This document shows, in pieces, positions 48,107-58,620 of a stretch of DNA of 64,000 bases. Position 1 is the first letter of the stretch. The number at the start of each line of letters is the position of its first letter. Made by a program: the position numbers and the translations under genes. The notes under the pieces are model-generated. The model did not search any database. It saw only the letters and a list, made by a program, of their open reading frames with translations, and was not told the DNA's origin. Origin of the DNA: Dimorphilus gyrociliatus (taxonomy: Eukaryota > Annelida > Polychaeta > Dinophilidae); NCBI GenBank assembly GCA_904063045.1, contig CAJFCJ010000014.1, positions 1,175,643 to 1,239,642 on the forward strand, in the 5' to 3' direction.

Positions 48107-49001
48107 TTAAAATCTCTTATCATTTTCTTTCCTTGAAGGAATTACTGCGAATTTCATATTGATAAATTCATTCTTCGAACAATCTTGCACATCTATTTTA
48201 AAAACAATATCAAATATTAAGTTAAAATGGAGAATGTAAACAATGAACAAATTTTTACCTAATCCTTCGTTATTAGCCGAAGGAAGTACTTTCGCACTTT
48301 TTTCACTAACGCGTTTCCTGTCAATTTTATATTCCTCATTCAACTCTTCTGCAAATTCTTTCATAAGGCGGAATGTCTTCTTTCTACCAATTTCAAGTAA
48401 AGCCGTCCCAAGATCTTCGGCTAATTGAGAGAAAGTTTTGTTTGAATGTTCTTTTGAGTACCTATCTAATAATTCATAAGCCAAATCTGAATGATTTCTG
48501 TGCTGTCTTAAGCTTGAAAATACTGATTGTGCGTTATCATATCCATATAATAATATATAAAATTTACTATCCGTTACTGAAGTTGATATGATAGAGAAAA
48601 TTTCATTATAGCCATTATCGATTGAAGCATTTTCTTTAAAATTACATACATTAATACAAGTGTATTCAGTATTTTAATTAATTAACCTATTTTACTGTAA
48701 ACGTCTTCCCTTCCACAAGCTTTAAGATGTATTTTGGCTTCGCTTAAAAACTTTGATCCAAGTTTTGTATGAGCTTTAACGCAAATTTCATATCTTACTC
48801 CAAAGCTGGATGGCAAGCGTTTTATATCTGATATCTGTTTGTCATCTAAACCTAAATGCAACATAAATTTCTCCCAATCTTGAGACAGGTAATTCGATAA
48901 TTTTAGAGCAAAATGTTTAAATTTCTCCTCTAATCACAAGTATAAAATCAGTTATAAAGTAATATTGTTATTCAATGCCTACCTCTGGACTTTTCATTCA
49001 T
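48107..49001 (-). CDS. Tandem death-fold adaptor-like protein A
   Basis: Four exons (49001-48983, 48929-48687, 48633-48259, 48192-48107), all introns phase 1, 240 residues. The tiny first exon (MNEKSR) mirrors that of gene D. Exon 2 is the clearest death domain of the set: FALKLSNYLSQDWEKFMLHLGLDDKQISDIKR, with the classic DW-LGL-I-I pattern, ending GREDVYSKIG. Exon 3 is the second fold (DSKFYILLYGYDNA...AYELLDRYSKE...LAEDLGTALLEIGRKK). Exon 4 is a basic tail. No membrane or catalytic domain. Confidence 0.72.
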
Positions 49002-50322
49002 CGGGAATAAAGTGTGGTTTGAAGCCTAATTTCACAAAGTTGTGGTTATAAAATATGAGGAATGGTTTTCAAGCGAGGTAGGAATTTTAGTTAATACTAT
49101 ATAAATTTAATTTAAAAATATATATATAGTTTATTTTATTGGTAAATAAAAAAAGATGACAAAAATTGATTGTATTATTTAAAACAAGGCATCGTCTGCT
49201 ATATGAGAAAAAACAGAACAGGTACAACAGGAAGTAGAACAAATGGCGCAAAATTCAAAAAATTTCGCAAAAGTAATTTTGCATATATATCTAACTTTAC
49301 ACATTATTAACATCAATATATGATCCATAGTATTTACATCTGCTATTTACACACCTTTAAATCATTAGTGTGTATAAATTTGTACTGTATATTTGTAAAT
49401 TTGTAAATTTTAAACAACTGCTTTAATTCATTCTTTTCACTTTTCTCAAAAATTCAACTCTACGATTTTTGAGCGCCATTTGCTTTTTTTGATTATATTT
49501 AACCTAAATAGTCTGTTTATTAATATGTAATAAAATAATAATAGTAATATTGAGACGTTATCTGTCTAAAAAGTCTATATCTTAATGGAGGATTCTATTC
49601 AGCTAGTTTTTCTATTAAATAGCTCTATTTAAGAAAAGAATTATTAAACTTTCCTATAGGTTGTTTGTATATATTTATATTAATATAAAGATATATAAAT
49701 TAATCCTGTCATAATTGTGAATAGAAAGCCTTTTCGTTTTGTATTTTTGAATATTTGAAGTAGTACTAAAAATGACTGCTAAGAGGCTCTCTTTTATTAA
49801 CAAAAGAGATTTCTTTCCTTTTATCAAAACGCTTCTGATTTGAATATTTTCTATATTCGTTATATGTTAATTAGTTTAATTAGTTTAAAATTAAAATATT
49901 TCTTTTCTTAGCTAGTCAATAATTTATCTAATTATCTTAGAATATCTCTATTAGTTTTCATAAGATATTTCATTTTGTATAGTAATTAGATTCGTTTAAA
50001 TTATTTAATGAATTAAAATAGCTATTATCAAATAGTTGTGCGTTTAACAAACAGGATTGAAAGCACTTTACAAAAGTTTACATAATGTTTTAAAAATTTT
50101 AACCAATAGATGTCGCCAGTACTGTTGATAAACTGGTATCCAATTGCTATTGTCAATATTAGTGAAAACAGTTTTGTAAAGAGATCGGAGCCAAGATCCA
50201 GGCCAGTTCGTTTTGCACCTTCAAGGAGGTCTGACTATTCTAACGAAAAAACCAGGTTTTTCGGACTAACAACCGGGTATTAGTAAATTTCTTTTTTACC
50301 GCCGCATGGCGGTTCGTGCGAA
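49002..50322. other. Intergenic region upstream of WDR62-like gene
   Basis: Very AT-rich to 50100, then less so toward the WDR62 start. Contains AATAGATGTCGCCAGTACTG at about 50106; a similar AGATGTCGC occurs at about 58422, upstream of SETD3. No gene is supported. Confidence 0.55.
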
Positions 50323-50335
50323 ATGGAAAATTTGA
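50306..50335 (+). promoter_or_regulatory. Upstream ORF overlapping the WDR62 start
   Basis: ATG at 50306 opens a nine-codon frame that stops at 50333-50335, ten bases after the main start at 50323 in another frame. Because it overlaps the main ATG, its translation would compete with the main frame if the transcript begins upstream. The transcription start is not known. Confidence 0.45.
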
Positions 50336-53300
50336 TTCCCAATATACGCAAACTTGGTAAACAACCCATTCTTCGCCGAAAGAGTAAACATGTTCCATTA
50401 GCTGACAGAGTAAGTTGAAAAATTTTCATGAATTGAATAACTTTGAGTTGAATGGTAAAAAAGGAAATTGATTTCAGGCCTGTTTAGAGAGAGTTCTCGG
50501 CTTGACGGTCACAAACGGCGCCTGTCTAGCGGCTGCTTGCGACGATGGACAGCTGGCGTACACTGCTGGTTGCGTTCTGGTTTTATATGACTCAAAAACG
50601 GATGCACAAAGACACGTTATTAATCATGCACGAAAAATTTTGACCTGCGTTGCTTTCAGTCCAGACGGACGAAATTTGGCTACAGGCGAAAGTGGCCATG
50701 ATCCTCATGCTCGCGTCTGGTCAAAAGCGGATCTACAATGTGTCGCTTCTCTTGGCCCTCTCCATAAGTTTAGCATTAACTGTGTTGTGTGGGCAGGTAA
50801 CGATATGCTAGTTTCAGTTGGATCCCAGAACGATCAGCTGGTTACCGTCTGGCAATGGCAAACAGGTAAAGAAATAGCCTCTAACAAGGTCGCTTCAAGG
50901 GTGGTCGACGCCGCTGTGCACGATAACACTCTTGTAACTGTAGGATCTAGGCACGTAAAGTTCTGGTATTTAGGAGATGGTACCCGAGCAGAAAAGAAGG
51001 TATTGTACGGTCGAAATGCTCTTTTAGGAGATGTAAAAGATAATCACTTTGTTGGTGTTCGATGGAATGGTCCTTCCACAGTTTTCGTTCTTACGAAATC
51101 TGCCAAATTTTGTCAAATTGACGCTATCAAGAGAATTATTGTTAAATGGGTTGATGTTCGCGCATCTTCAGGACTTTGCTTAGATATAAATGACCAATGT
51201 GCTTATGTTGGTTGTAACGATGGCATTGTAAGGGTGTTCAGCTGCGATCTAAACTTTATATGTACTTTACCAAGCCCCCATCCTCTAGACGTTGACGTTG
51301 CCTCAAAAATACCAATTCAAACTAGTGATAAATATCCGGACGCAATTGCAGTTCGACAGCATATTGTCAGAGAGAATGGAGAAAAACGTCGGCTAGTGAG
51401 TGTTGTCTATAAGGACAGAAGTTTATATGTTTGGGATATGTCAGATATGAGACGAGGGGTTGGAAAGAAAAGGTCTCATCTCTTTCACTCTGCAGCAGTA
51501 AATGGCATAGATGTATATAATTCAAGTTTTTATACTGTCTCCGGTGATGGAACTTTAAGAGTTTGGACTCTTGACTCGATGTGTGCATCACAAAATATAT
51601 ATAGTAAACATTTATTGAAAATAGTACGTGTTCTACCTGAATCAGAAGGTGCAGCTAAAACTATTGCTTTTGCTGAAGATGGACTTCAGGTAGCTGTCGG
51701 AGATAAAGTTGGTAATATTCATATATACGATACTAAGAGTTGGGAAAAAGTAACCTCATTAGAAGCTCATGACTCAGAAGTTCTTGCACTAAGCTTTGTA
51801 AACCATAAGGGTTTACGGCTGCTGGCTTCAGGATCACGTGACAGAATGCTCCATGTCTTCCATAGAGATCAAAACTACGGTTTAGTAGCCACTCAAATAG
51901 ATCACTCAGCTGCTGTTCAAGGTGTCTTATGGGCAAAGTGTGGAGATGAATTAAAATTAATCTCTTGCTCAGCAGATCGTTCTCTTTTATTTAGAACATT
52001 GAATGTTGACAAACAGACGGGAACAATTGATTTTACTTTAGATAAATATGAAGCTGGAAAAGCAACTTTCTACAACCTGCAGTTAGACAGTAATAAAAAC
52101 CACTTGTTGGCTGCCTGCAATGATAGAACTATCAGAGTTTATAGCATTAGAAGTGGCAAATTGAAAAGAAGCTTGAAAGTAGCAGACGATTGCTCATCAG
52201 TTACGCGTCTACAAACGGACAAGGGAACTTGTAGTGTTATGGCTGTTGTTACAGGTGATAAAACTGTAGAATTACGAGATTCCCATACGGGAGAATGTTG
52301 GGCTGTATTGTGCGGTCACGCAGAACAAGTTTCAGACGTTGCATTCTTACCAGACAATAAGCGCCTTGTCACGGTTGGTGCCGACGGAGTTATCTTAGTG
52401 TGGACTTTACCAACAGAAGTCTCACATACACTAAGATCGAAATCATTAAAAGCGAAAAAGTCGCCTATATCAAACAAAAATGAGATAGCCTCTCCTTCAG
52501 GTAGATTAATGCCGAATATTGACGAAGTTCTCGCTTCCCTCTCTCCAAAAGTTATTTTAAAACCAGAAGATCCTAGTAGTGCAGTTTTACCATCTTGGGC
52601 ACAAAGAGCTGTCGATAATAATGCAACTGGAACTCCTCGATCAAAATGGAAAAGAAATAGTGAACCTATTAGACCAGCATCTGCCCCTATAGTAGTGGCT
52701 GATAGCGGAAGTGACGATGACAGCGAATCTGAATCAATAGATGTCCCGGAGATGCATTCGTCCGAATCTGACGATGCTGTAGAGGTAGAAACAGTTGATG
52801 ATAATGAAGTAGTATATCTACCTCAAAGATCAGATTCTGCTAAGTATGATGTTCATTCAAATTCTCCTGACGCAGAAACTTTTAATAGTGACGACTCTGC
52901 TCCGTCTACCCCTTCTTCGTTGCTACCACCTCCCAGGGAGCAACAGGAAGACACTCCTCTTGATCCATCAAGATTAAGTATCTCAGCTCGTGTTCTATTA
53001 GCTGCCTCCCAGGCAAATAATGCTCAACAATCACCTCCATCACCTACAAATAAGCCTACTGCTGCTCGTCGAAGGTCAGTGAATAACAGTAAACAATCTT
53101 CCTATGCAGCACCAACTTCTGCTTCACTTCAAAAGTCTTCACGCTCAGGAAGCACCATGTCAGTTAATAAAACTTCAACAATGACTTCTAGACGGAGGTC
53201 TCGAGGAACTGGCGATGGTTCTGCTACGGTTACCGCAGCTAAATCCACCCCAAATTTGTTTGACGCTGTTGAGGCAGAGAAGGATGACAAAGCCCTCAGC

Positions 53301-54362
53301 GCACAACGGTATGACTCTTTCGTGAAAAAAGCATTAGCTACAACCAGGCGAGAAGTATCCATTGAAGAAACGAAAGAAATGCTCAAGAAAAGGTCAATAC
53401 AACCCGCTCGAGGACCTCTGGCAGCTGCTCGAAAGCCTATGAGCACTGGCCAAGCGGATGAACCCCGAGAGGGCGAACCAGATGACCCTGCACCTATTCA
53501 ATTGACACCTCCATCAACAAGCTCAACAAATTCGAGTACTAGTCCATCACCCATTAAAGCACCATTAAGCGGAGACTCTTCAAAAACATTCCGACCATTA
53601 TCAATTTGGGCTTCAAACTCGTCACCTAGTAATTCTGACAGAAATACACCGAATGGGGACTCATCCCCACCGAAAACTTATTCTGCATGGAGAACTAGAA
53701 ATAAAGATGAATCGCCCACCAAACACAGAGTTTACAGTTGGAAAAATTCGGATGACGAAACTAACGACTCTGACTCAGTTAAAAGGATAGTAACTAATAG
53801 TGTAGTCTCAAATTCTCCAGCTTCTGTTATGGTTACTAAAAGTGAAACGAATGAAACTGTAGATAAATCGAAATTTATTACGTTTAATCGTGGTAGTACC
53901 GGCAGCGCCAGCCTATCATCCCCTCAAAAAAACTTGAGCAATAACGTTACGAAACCTGATTTACCAAATACATCGTTTGTATCTTGCAGAAGTAGTCTAT
54001 CTTTGGAAGGAGAAGAGGCAGCGGCAGAAGGAGATAATGATGATGACGATGATGACGATGGTGATGTCATTATTGAAAAGAGTCCCCCACTGCCTAGTAC
54101 CCCTGTCCCTCTTAGGAAGATAACTTCAGAAAGTTTGAAAGATGCAATGAATCTAATAGAACGTGCCATCGATTTCTGTAAAGACGATAAAAAGGAAGAA
54201 GTTGAAAGTCGAACGCGAATGAAAGGCGTTTTAAAATTAATTAGTACTAAATTATACAGAGAAGGCTTTTGCTCAGATATTCAAATAGTGAACGACAAAC
54301 TAAACGCAATAGAATTGATGTGTTCGGATTTAAAGAAAGAGTTAGTACTGCCAAATGACTGA
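50323..54362 (+). CDS. WDR62/MAPKBP1-like: WDR62 / MAPKBP1 (MABP1) WD40 scaffold
   Basis: Two exons, 50323-50409 and a very large 50478-54362, give 1323 residues, somewhat below the ~1500 of human WDR62 and MAPKBP1. The N-terminus has LERVLGLTVTNGACLAAACD and ACDDGQLAYTAGCVLVLYD, the family hallmark, then about twelve WD repeats in two propellers to about residue 660 (AFSPDGRNLATGESGHDPHARVW, VAFLPDNKRLVTVGADGVILVW). The rest is Ser/Pro-rich and disordered, with an Asp run (DDDDDDDGD) and a C-terminal helix (DAMNLIERAIDFC...) fitting the family's dimerisation segment. WDR62 acts at spindle poles and centrosomes and scaffolds JNK signalling. One gene here probably represents the pre-duplication ancestor of the two vertebrate paralogues. 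Confidence 0.95.
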
Positions 54363-55032
54363 TCATTAGGAACTTGAACAATTCTTTTCAGTTTTTAATC
54401 CGGGTATTTATCTCTTGAAAAAGAACTCTTTAACATAAAAAGTATGGATTTTTTAGTTAAAAAAAGGATTTCTCTGTATATTAACATTATTATTCTTAAT
54501 TTTTTAAGAATCTAACTGAATACTGCTGGATAAATAGAATAGATTAACGAAGAAAAAAATAAAAACTGCTGTAAAATAATTGTTACGGAGTGAATTCACA
54601 TTCTGTCTCCAGCTTTCTCTCTCTTTCCCTCCCTCTATTAATCTATCTATCTAACTACCTTTCTAAAGTATTTCAGAATGTGCTTGCTTGTTTAATATAT
54701 ATATAAATAGGAGCCGATTAGAGCTCTCTGTCAACATCAGTGCACTAGTATTCATTTATTATAATCTTTTTACAATTAATGACAAGCATACTGGATTTAT
54801 CCTTTTGTAAACTAATTTTTAATGCATAAAAAATTCAACGCAATATTTTCTTAATTTAAACGACGGCATATATCGTATTTACTTCTATTTAAATAGACGA
54901 AATGAGCGTTCCTTTACCTGTTGCTTGTTCAAAACACTTCTTTTTGTAATACTTATTCAAATTTTCCAATTGATATTTATATAAACAATATTGATTGTTT
55001 ACATTTTCCTTTATTGTTTACTATGAAAGACA
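54363..55032. other. Intergenic, AT-rich with CT repeats
   Basis: Holds the 3'UTR of the WDR62-like gene and a CT/CTAT-rich tract at about 54605-54660. No gene seen. Confidence 0.6.
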
Positions 55033-56609
55033 ATGAGAAACTTACTACTCTGCCCTAAAGATTTAGCCCCTAGTTTCTTTTCACTTTTCCTCTTAGAACT
55101 AATTAGTAATCAATGTCATACGGCACACTTTCGCATGGATTTTAGGATAAGAGGATATTCATTTAAAAAGAATGCCGGCTGTGATACGGCTAGTTCTGGT
55201 ATTAAAATATTTTACTATCATATGATCAATAATAGCTTAATTAAACCTTTCTATGGGATTGATTACAGAGCATGCACGCTGCGATCCATATTTCAGAGTG
55301 TTTTGTATAGGTTCATGCCCATTCAAATTGGAAAAATGCCAATGCGAATATTATAAAACTGCAGAGACTTATAGCAAAAGTAACATTTGGTCAAGATGGT
55401 ATGGTTTAACGTTCGCAAACCGTCCAAATCCTTTTAAAATACCCTTAATTAAAAAAAAAAGTGTTTACCTATATGCTTCTTTATACGATGAAGATATTAA
55501 TGGAGAAGAACTAATAGAAGAATTCTCACATAATTTTACTATAAATAGAAGCATTGAATACAATCAAATAATCATCAATGGAAGTAGAGTAAATTTACAT
55601 CTATATGTCAAGGTTTTTTACGAATAGCCATAGTTTTCTTTACTACTTATTAAAACCAATTAATTATGCTCTTTCCTATTTTATTTACCTGTTAGTTTTC
55701 GTGTTCTCGTAATTATTATGGATTAAATTGCAATACGGTTTGTAAGCCTTCTTCATACACAGGAGAAGTTTGCGAAAAGGCCTCAGGAGCCCTAGTATGC
55801 CCTACAAATGGAAAACGTTTTTATGGCCGATATTATCAGAATTGTTATAATCAACAGGTTGATTGATAATTCTTAGATCGTTTATAAAAACATTCTTATT
55901 TGTTTTAGGAAGAAACGTTAAATCGGGTTAGAGAATGGAAATATATTAAGAATATTCGATCTAAAGTGAAGAATAAATATTTTACGCTTCATGAAATAAA
56001 GTTTGTTTTTGACAAACATAGTAGAGTTTGTAAACGTAAAGGTAACGTAAAATAATTTAATCTAAGACATCAACTAATTAGACAAAGTTCATAAATGAAG
56101 ATAGGACGAATAGAGAAGGATTTTGCGGTATTTTTTTCCCATTTCTCTGCATTGGTTTATACTGCGATTGCAGTTTTCTAAGATTATTGAAATTAAGATC
56201 GAAAATAGTCTACTATAGATATTACAACCGTAAATCAATTTACACAATCTATTATTCAAAGAGATTAAAGATACCTGGAAGATATATCCATCTTAAAGGT
56301 GTTTTTATTGATACAAGTAATTCAAGTGATTCGATTATTAGTAAATTTTGTATCGACATCTCTACTGGGGATAATTACATTTCACAAAGAAAAGTACTCA
56401 GATATAAACAATTTCACTTGTACATTGGCTATAAGGTTTGTATTGCTTATTTCTCTCTTTCCTTCCTTCTTTCCTCCCTCCCTCCCCAATTTAATCATCT
56501 ATGTATTTATGATAATGATAATTCCGTTTTTGTTTTGATATATAGGCCTATCTATCATATAAATCTATGACTTTTTTCTTTCTTATCTCAATAGATTGTT
56601 CCGGTTTGA
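55033..56609 (+). CDS. Atypical DSL (Notch-ligand-like) protein: MNNL-DSL-MNNL-like, no EGF repeats
   Basis: Six exons (55033-55198, 55269-55612, 55696-55857, 55909-56041, 56101-56435, 56595-56609) join in phase to 384 residues. A hydrophobic leader (FFSLFLLELISN) is followed by an MNNL-type domain: FRIRGYSFKKNAGC, CDPYFRVFCIGSC, and PFKIP...VYLYASLYDED. Exon 3 is a DSL domain: CSRNYYGLNCNTVCKPSSY...C...C...FYGRYYQNC. Exons 4-5 look like a second MNNL: FTLHEIKFVFDKHSRVCKR, FFPFLCIGLYCDC, LKIPGRYIHLKGVFIDTSN. The protein ends soon after, with no EGF repeat and no membrane span. DSL proteins bind Notch; a secreted form could be activating or antagonistic. The exon 5 acceptor (AATGAAG|AT) is poor, so the second half is less sure than the first. 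Confidence 0.75.
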
Positions 56610-56739
56610 AGAATAGAGAATGAAGTGTAAACCTATTTAATAACTTTACTCTATCAAAAGAGCGATTGTTTAAATGAATCTTCTTTCATAGTGGAAAAAA
56701 ACTATTAAACTGTGATGAATTTTTCTTCCCTTGCTCTCC

Positions 56740-56763
56740 TTTCTCTCTCTCTCTCTCTCTCTT
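56740..56763. repeat. (CT)n microsatellite
   Basis: CTCTCTCT run just downstream of the DSL gene. Confidence 0.85.
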
Positions 56764-56955
56764 CCTGTAATTTTGTTTTTACATCATGCCAAATATATAA
56801 AGTAGGCTTAGAACATTAACAGGCTCATTATTAACCATATTTACTTTTCAATACAACTCGACTTTTTTTTTTATTATCGAAAAACAACGCCGCATAAAAC
56901 TAGGCTGTTTAATAAACAGCAGCGTTGGCCGCTTAGATACGGTCGGTCGTCAAAC

Positions 56956-58168
56956 ATGGCTCCGGTAAAACGTCCGTTTACGTGAGTTTATCTTATTTTC
57001 TTTTATAATCGTTCAAAATAAGTTTTTTTCTCTTGAAATGAAATCATCTAGAAAGTACCGAAAGAAGCGTGCAGCCCAAAAATTTTCACCGGAAGAGCTT
57101 CATCATAAAATAGGCGTGGTTTACGACCATGTGTAAGTTTTTATCTAGTTTAGTAAAGTATGAAAAGTAGTTTTTGTCTATATTCTATAAATTTATAAAT
57201 ATATTTATCTATACAAATTTAACAGATCAATGATACTACAATTCATCATCAAATTTACAGTATGCACCATTATAGTTTTATATACTGTAATTGCAATAGG
57301 TCTAATTTGTATTCCATCTATTTTACCACGAATAATACTGCTCAATGATATTCGTATTCCGTTTTATACGGATTTAACAAAACCGGAGCTATTGGGCTTG
57401 AATTCTACAAAGAATTTATATATTGAAACTGAGGATGGACGGCGTTTAGGAGCTTGGTATAGCTACTCTGGAAAAACATTTAAGGAAAGCTTTCATGACA
57501 ACCGGCCGGCTTTTTTATATTTACACGGCAGAGAAGGAACAAGAGCTGTTCAACACAGAATTGATCTTTATGAAAAACTGAGGGAAAATGGGATTCATGT
57601 GCTAGCTCTTGATTATGGATCATTTGCCGATTCCGAAGGCATTCCTGCTGAACAAGCTATAACTCAAGACGCTATGACGGCGTATTACTGGCTAAAGAAT
57701 AGGACTAAATCATCCATATTCATATACGGTCATTCTTTAGGAACGGCTGTGGCCGTGTCGGCTGCGGCACGCATACCAAAAGAATTAAAGCCCGACGGCA
57801 TTATTCTACAATCTCCATTTAATAAATTAGATGAGGCGTTTACTCAGCATCCAATGGGTAGGCCGTTAACTTGGATACCACCAATCGCTCATTTATTCGT
57901 CTCAACACTTCGTTCCCAAAATATTACATTTTCAACTGAAAGTAAAATTAGCGATGTTCAATCTCCAATTATTATCCTTCATGCTCAAGATGATCGTTCC
58001 GTTCCTATTCACCTTGGAGAGAAGTTATATAAAACAGCAAAAGGATGCGGAAAAAGTGTCAAATTTATAGCATTCGATTCGAAAGCCGGCTGCGGACACA
58101 ACTATATTCACGAAGATAAAGACTTTATCAGTATTATCAAAAATTTCATTTCTAACTGCACAAGATAG
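56956..58168 (+). CDS. ABHD12: ABHD12-like monoacylglycerol / lysophospholipid lipase
   Basis: Three exons (56956-56981, 57052-57132, 57226-58168) join in phase to 349 residues. A basic N-terminus (MAPVKRPFTKYRKKRAAQKF) precedes one membrane span (VCTIIVLYTVIAIGLICI). The alpha/beta-hydrolase fold follows, with LYLHGREGTR as the oxyanion HG motif, the GHSLGT nucleophile elbow, the acid in HAQDDRSVP and the His in GCGHNYIH. ABHD12 hydrolyses 2-arachidonoylglycerol and lysophosphatidylserine on the lumenal or extracellular face of the ER and plasma membrane. All catalytic residues are intact. Size is slightly below the 398 residues of human ABHD12; ABHD12B is the main alternative. Confidence 0.92.
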
Positions 58169-58620
58169 AGCTTTTCTCTAGTGCCAATTATCTTATTTAC
58201 ATATTAAAGAAAAGTTCTTTTCTTTCATTTTATTTTTTTTTACTGTGTACACAACGATCTGCTTTTCTTATTTATTGCATAAAAAAAAACAGCATATGTA
58301 TCCCTTGGCTTAGGTTATATTTGTGTAGTTTTTACGGCCATCCATTCAAGTCAATTGAGCCTATTAATAACGTTTAGATATGCCAATAGATGGCCTCACG
58401 TAACGGTGTGAGTTATTATAGATGTCGCTGATCCAGTTTGTCGAAAGATCGGTATTGACCGGTTAACCAACTAATAGAAACCGGTCTTGAGTAATTGAGG
58501 AGTTTCATGAGGGGAGAGGATAATACAAAGATATAACATAAGGTCTTTCGAGCATTATTTTATTCATATATCATTGACTGAAAGATATTAATCAACTGGT
58601 TTTGAAAAGATCTTAATAAT

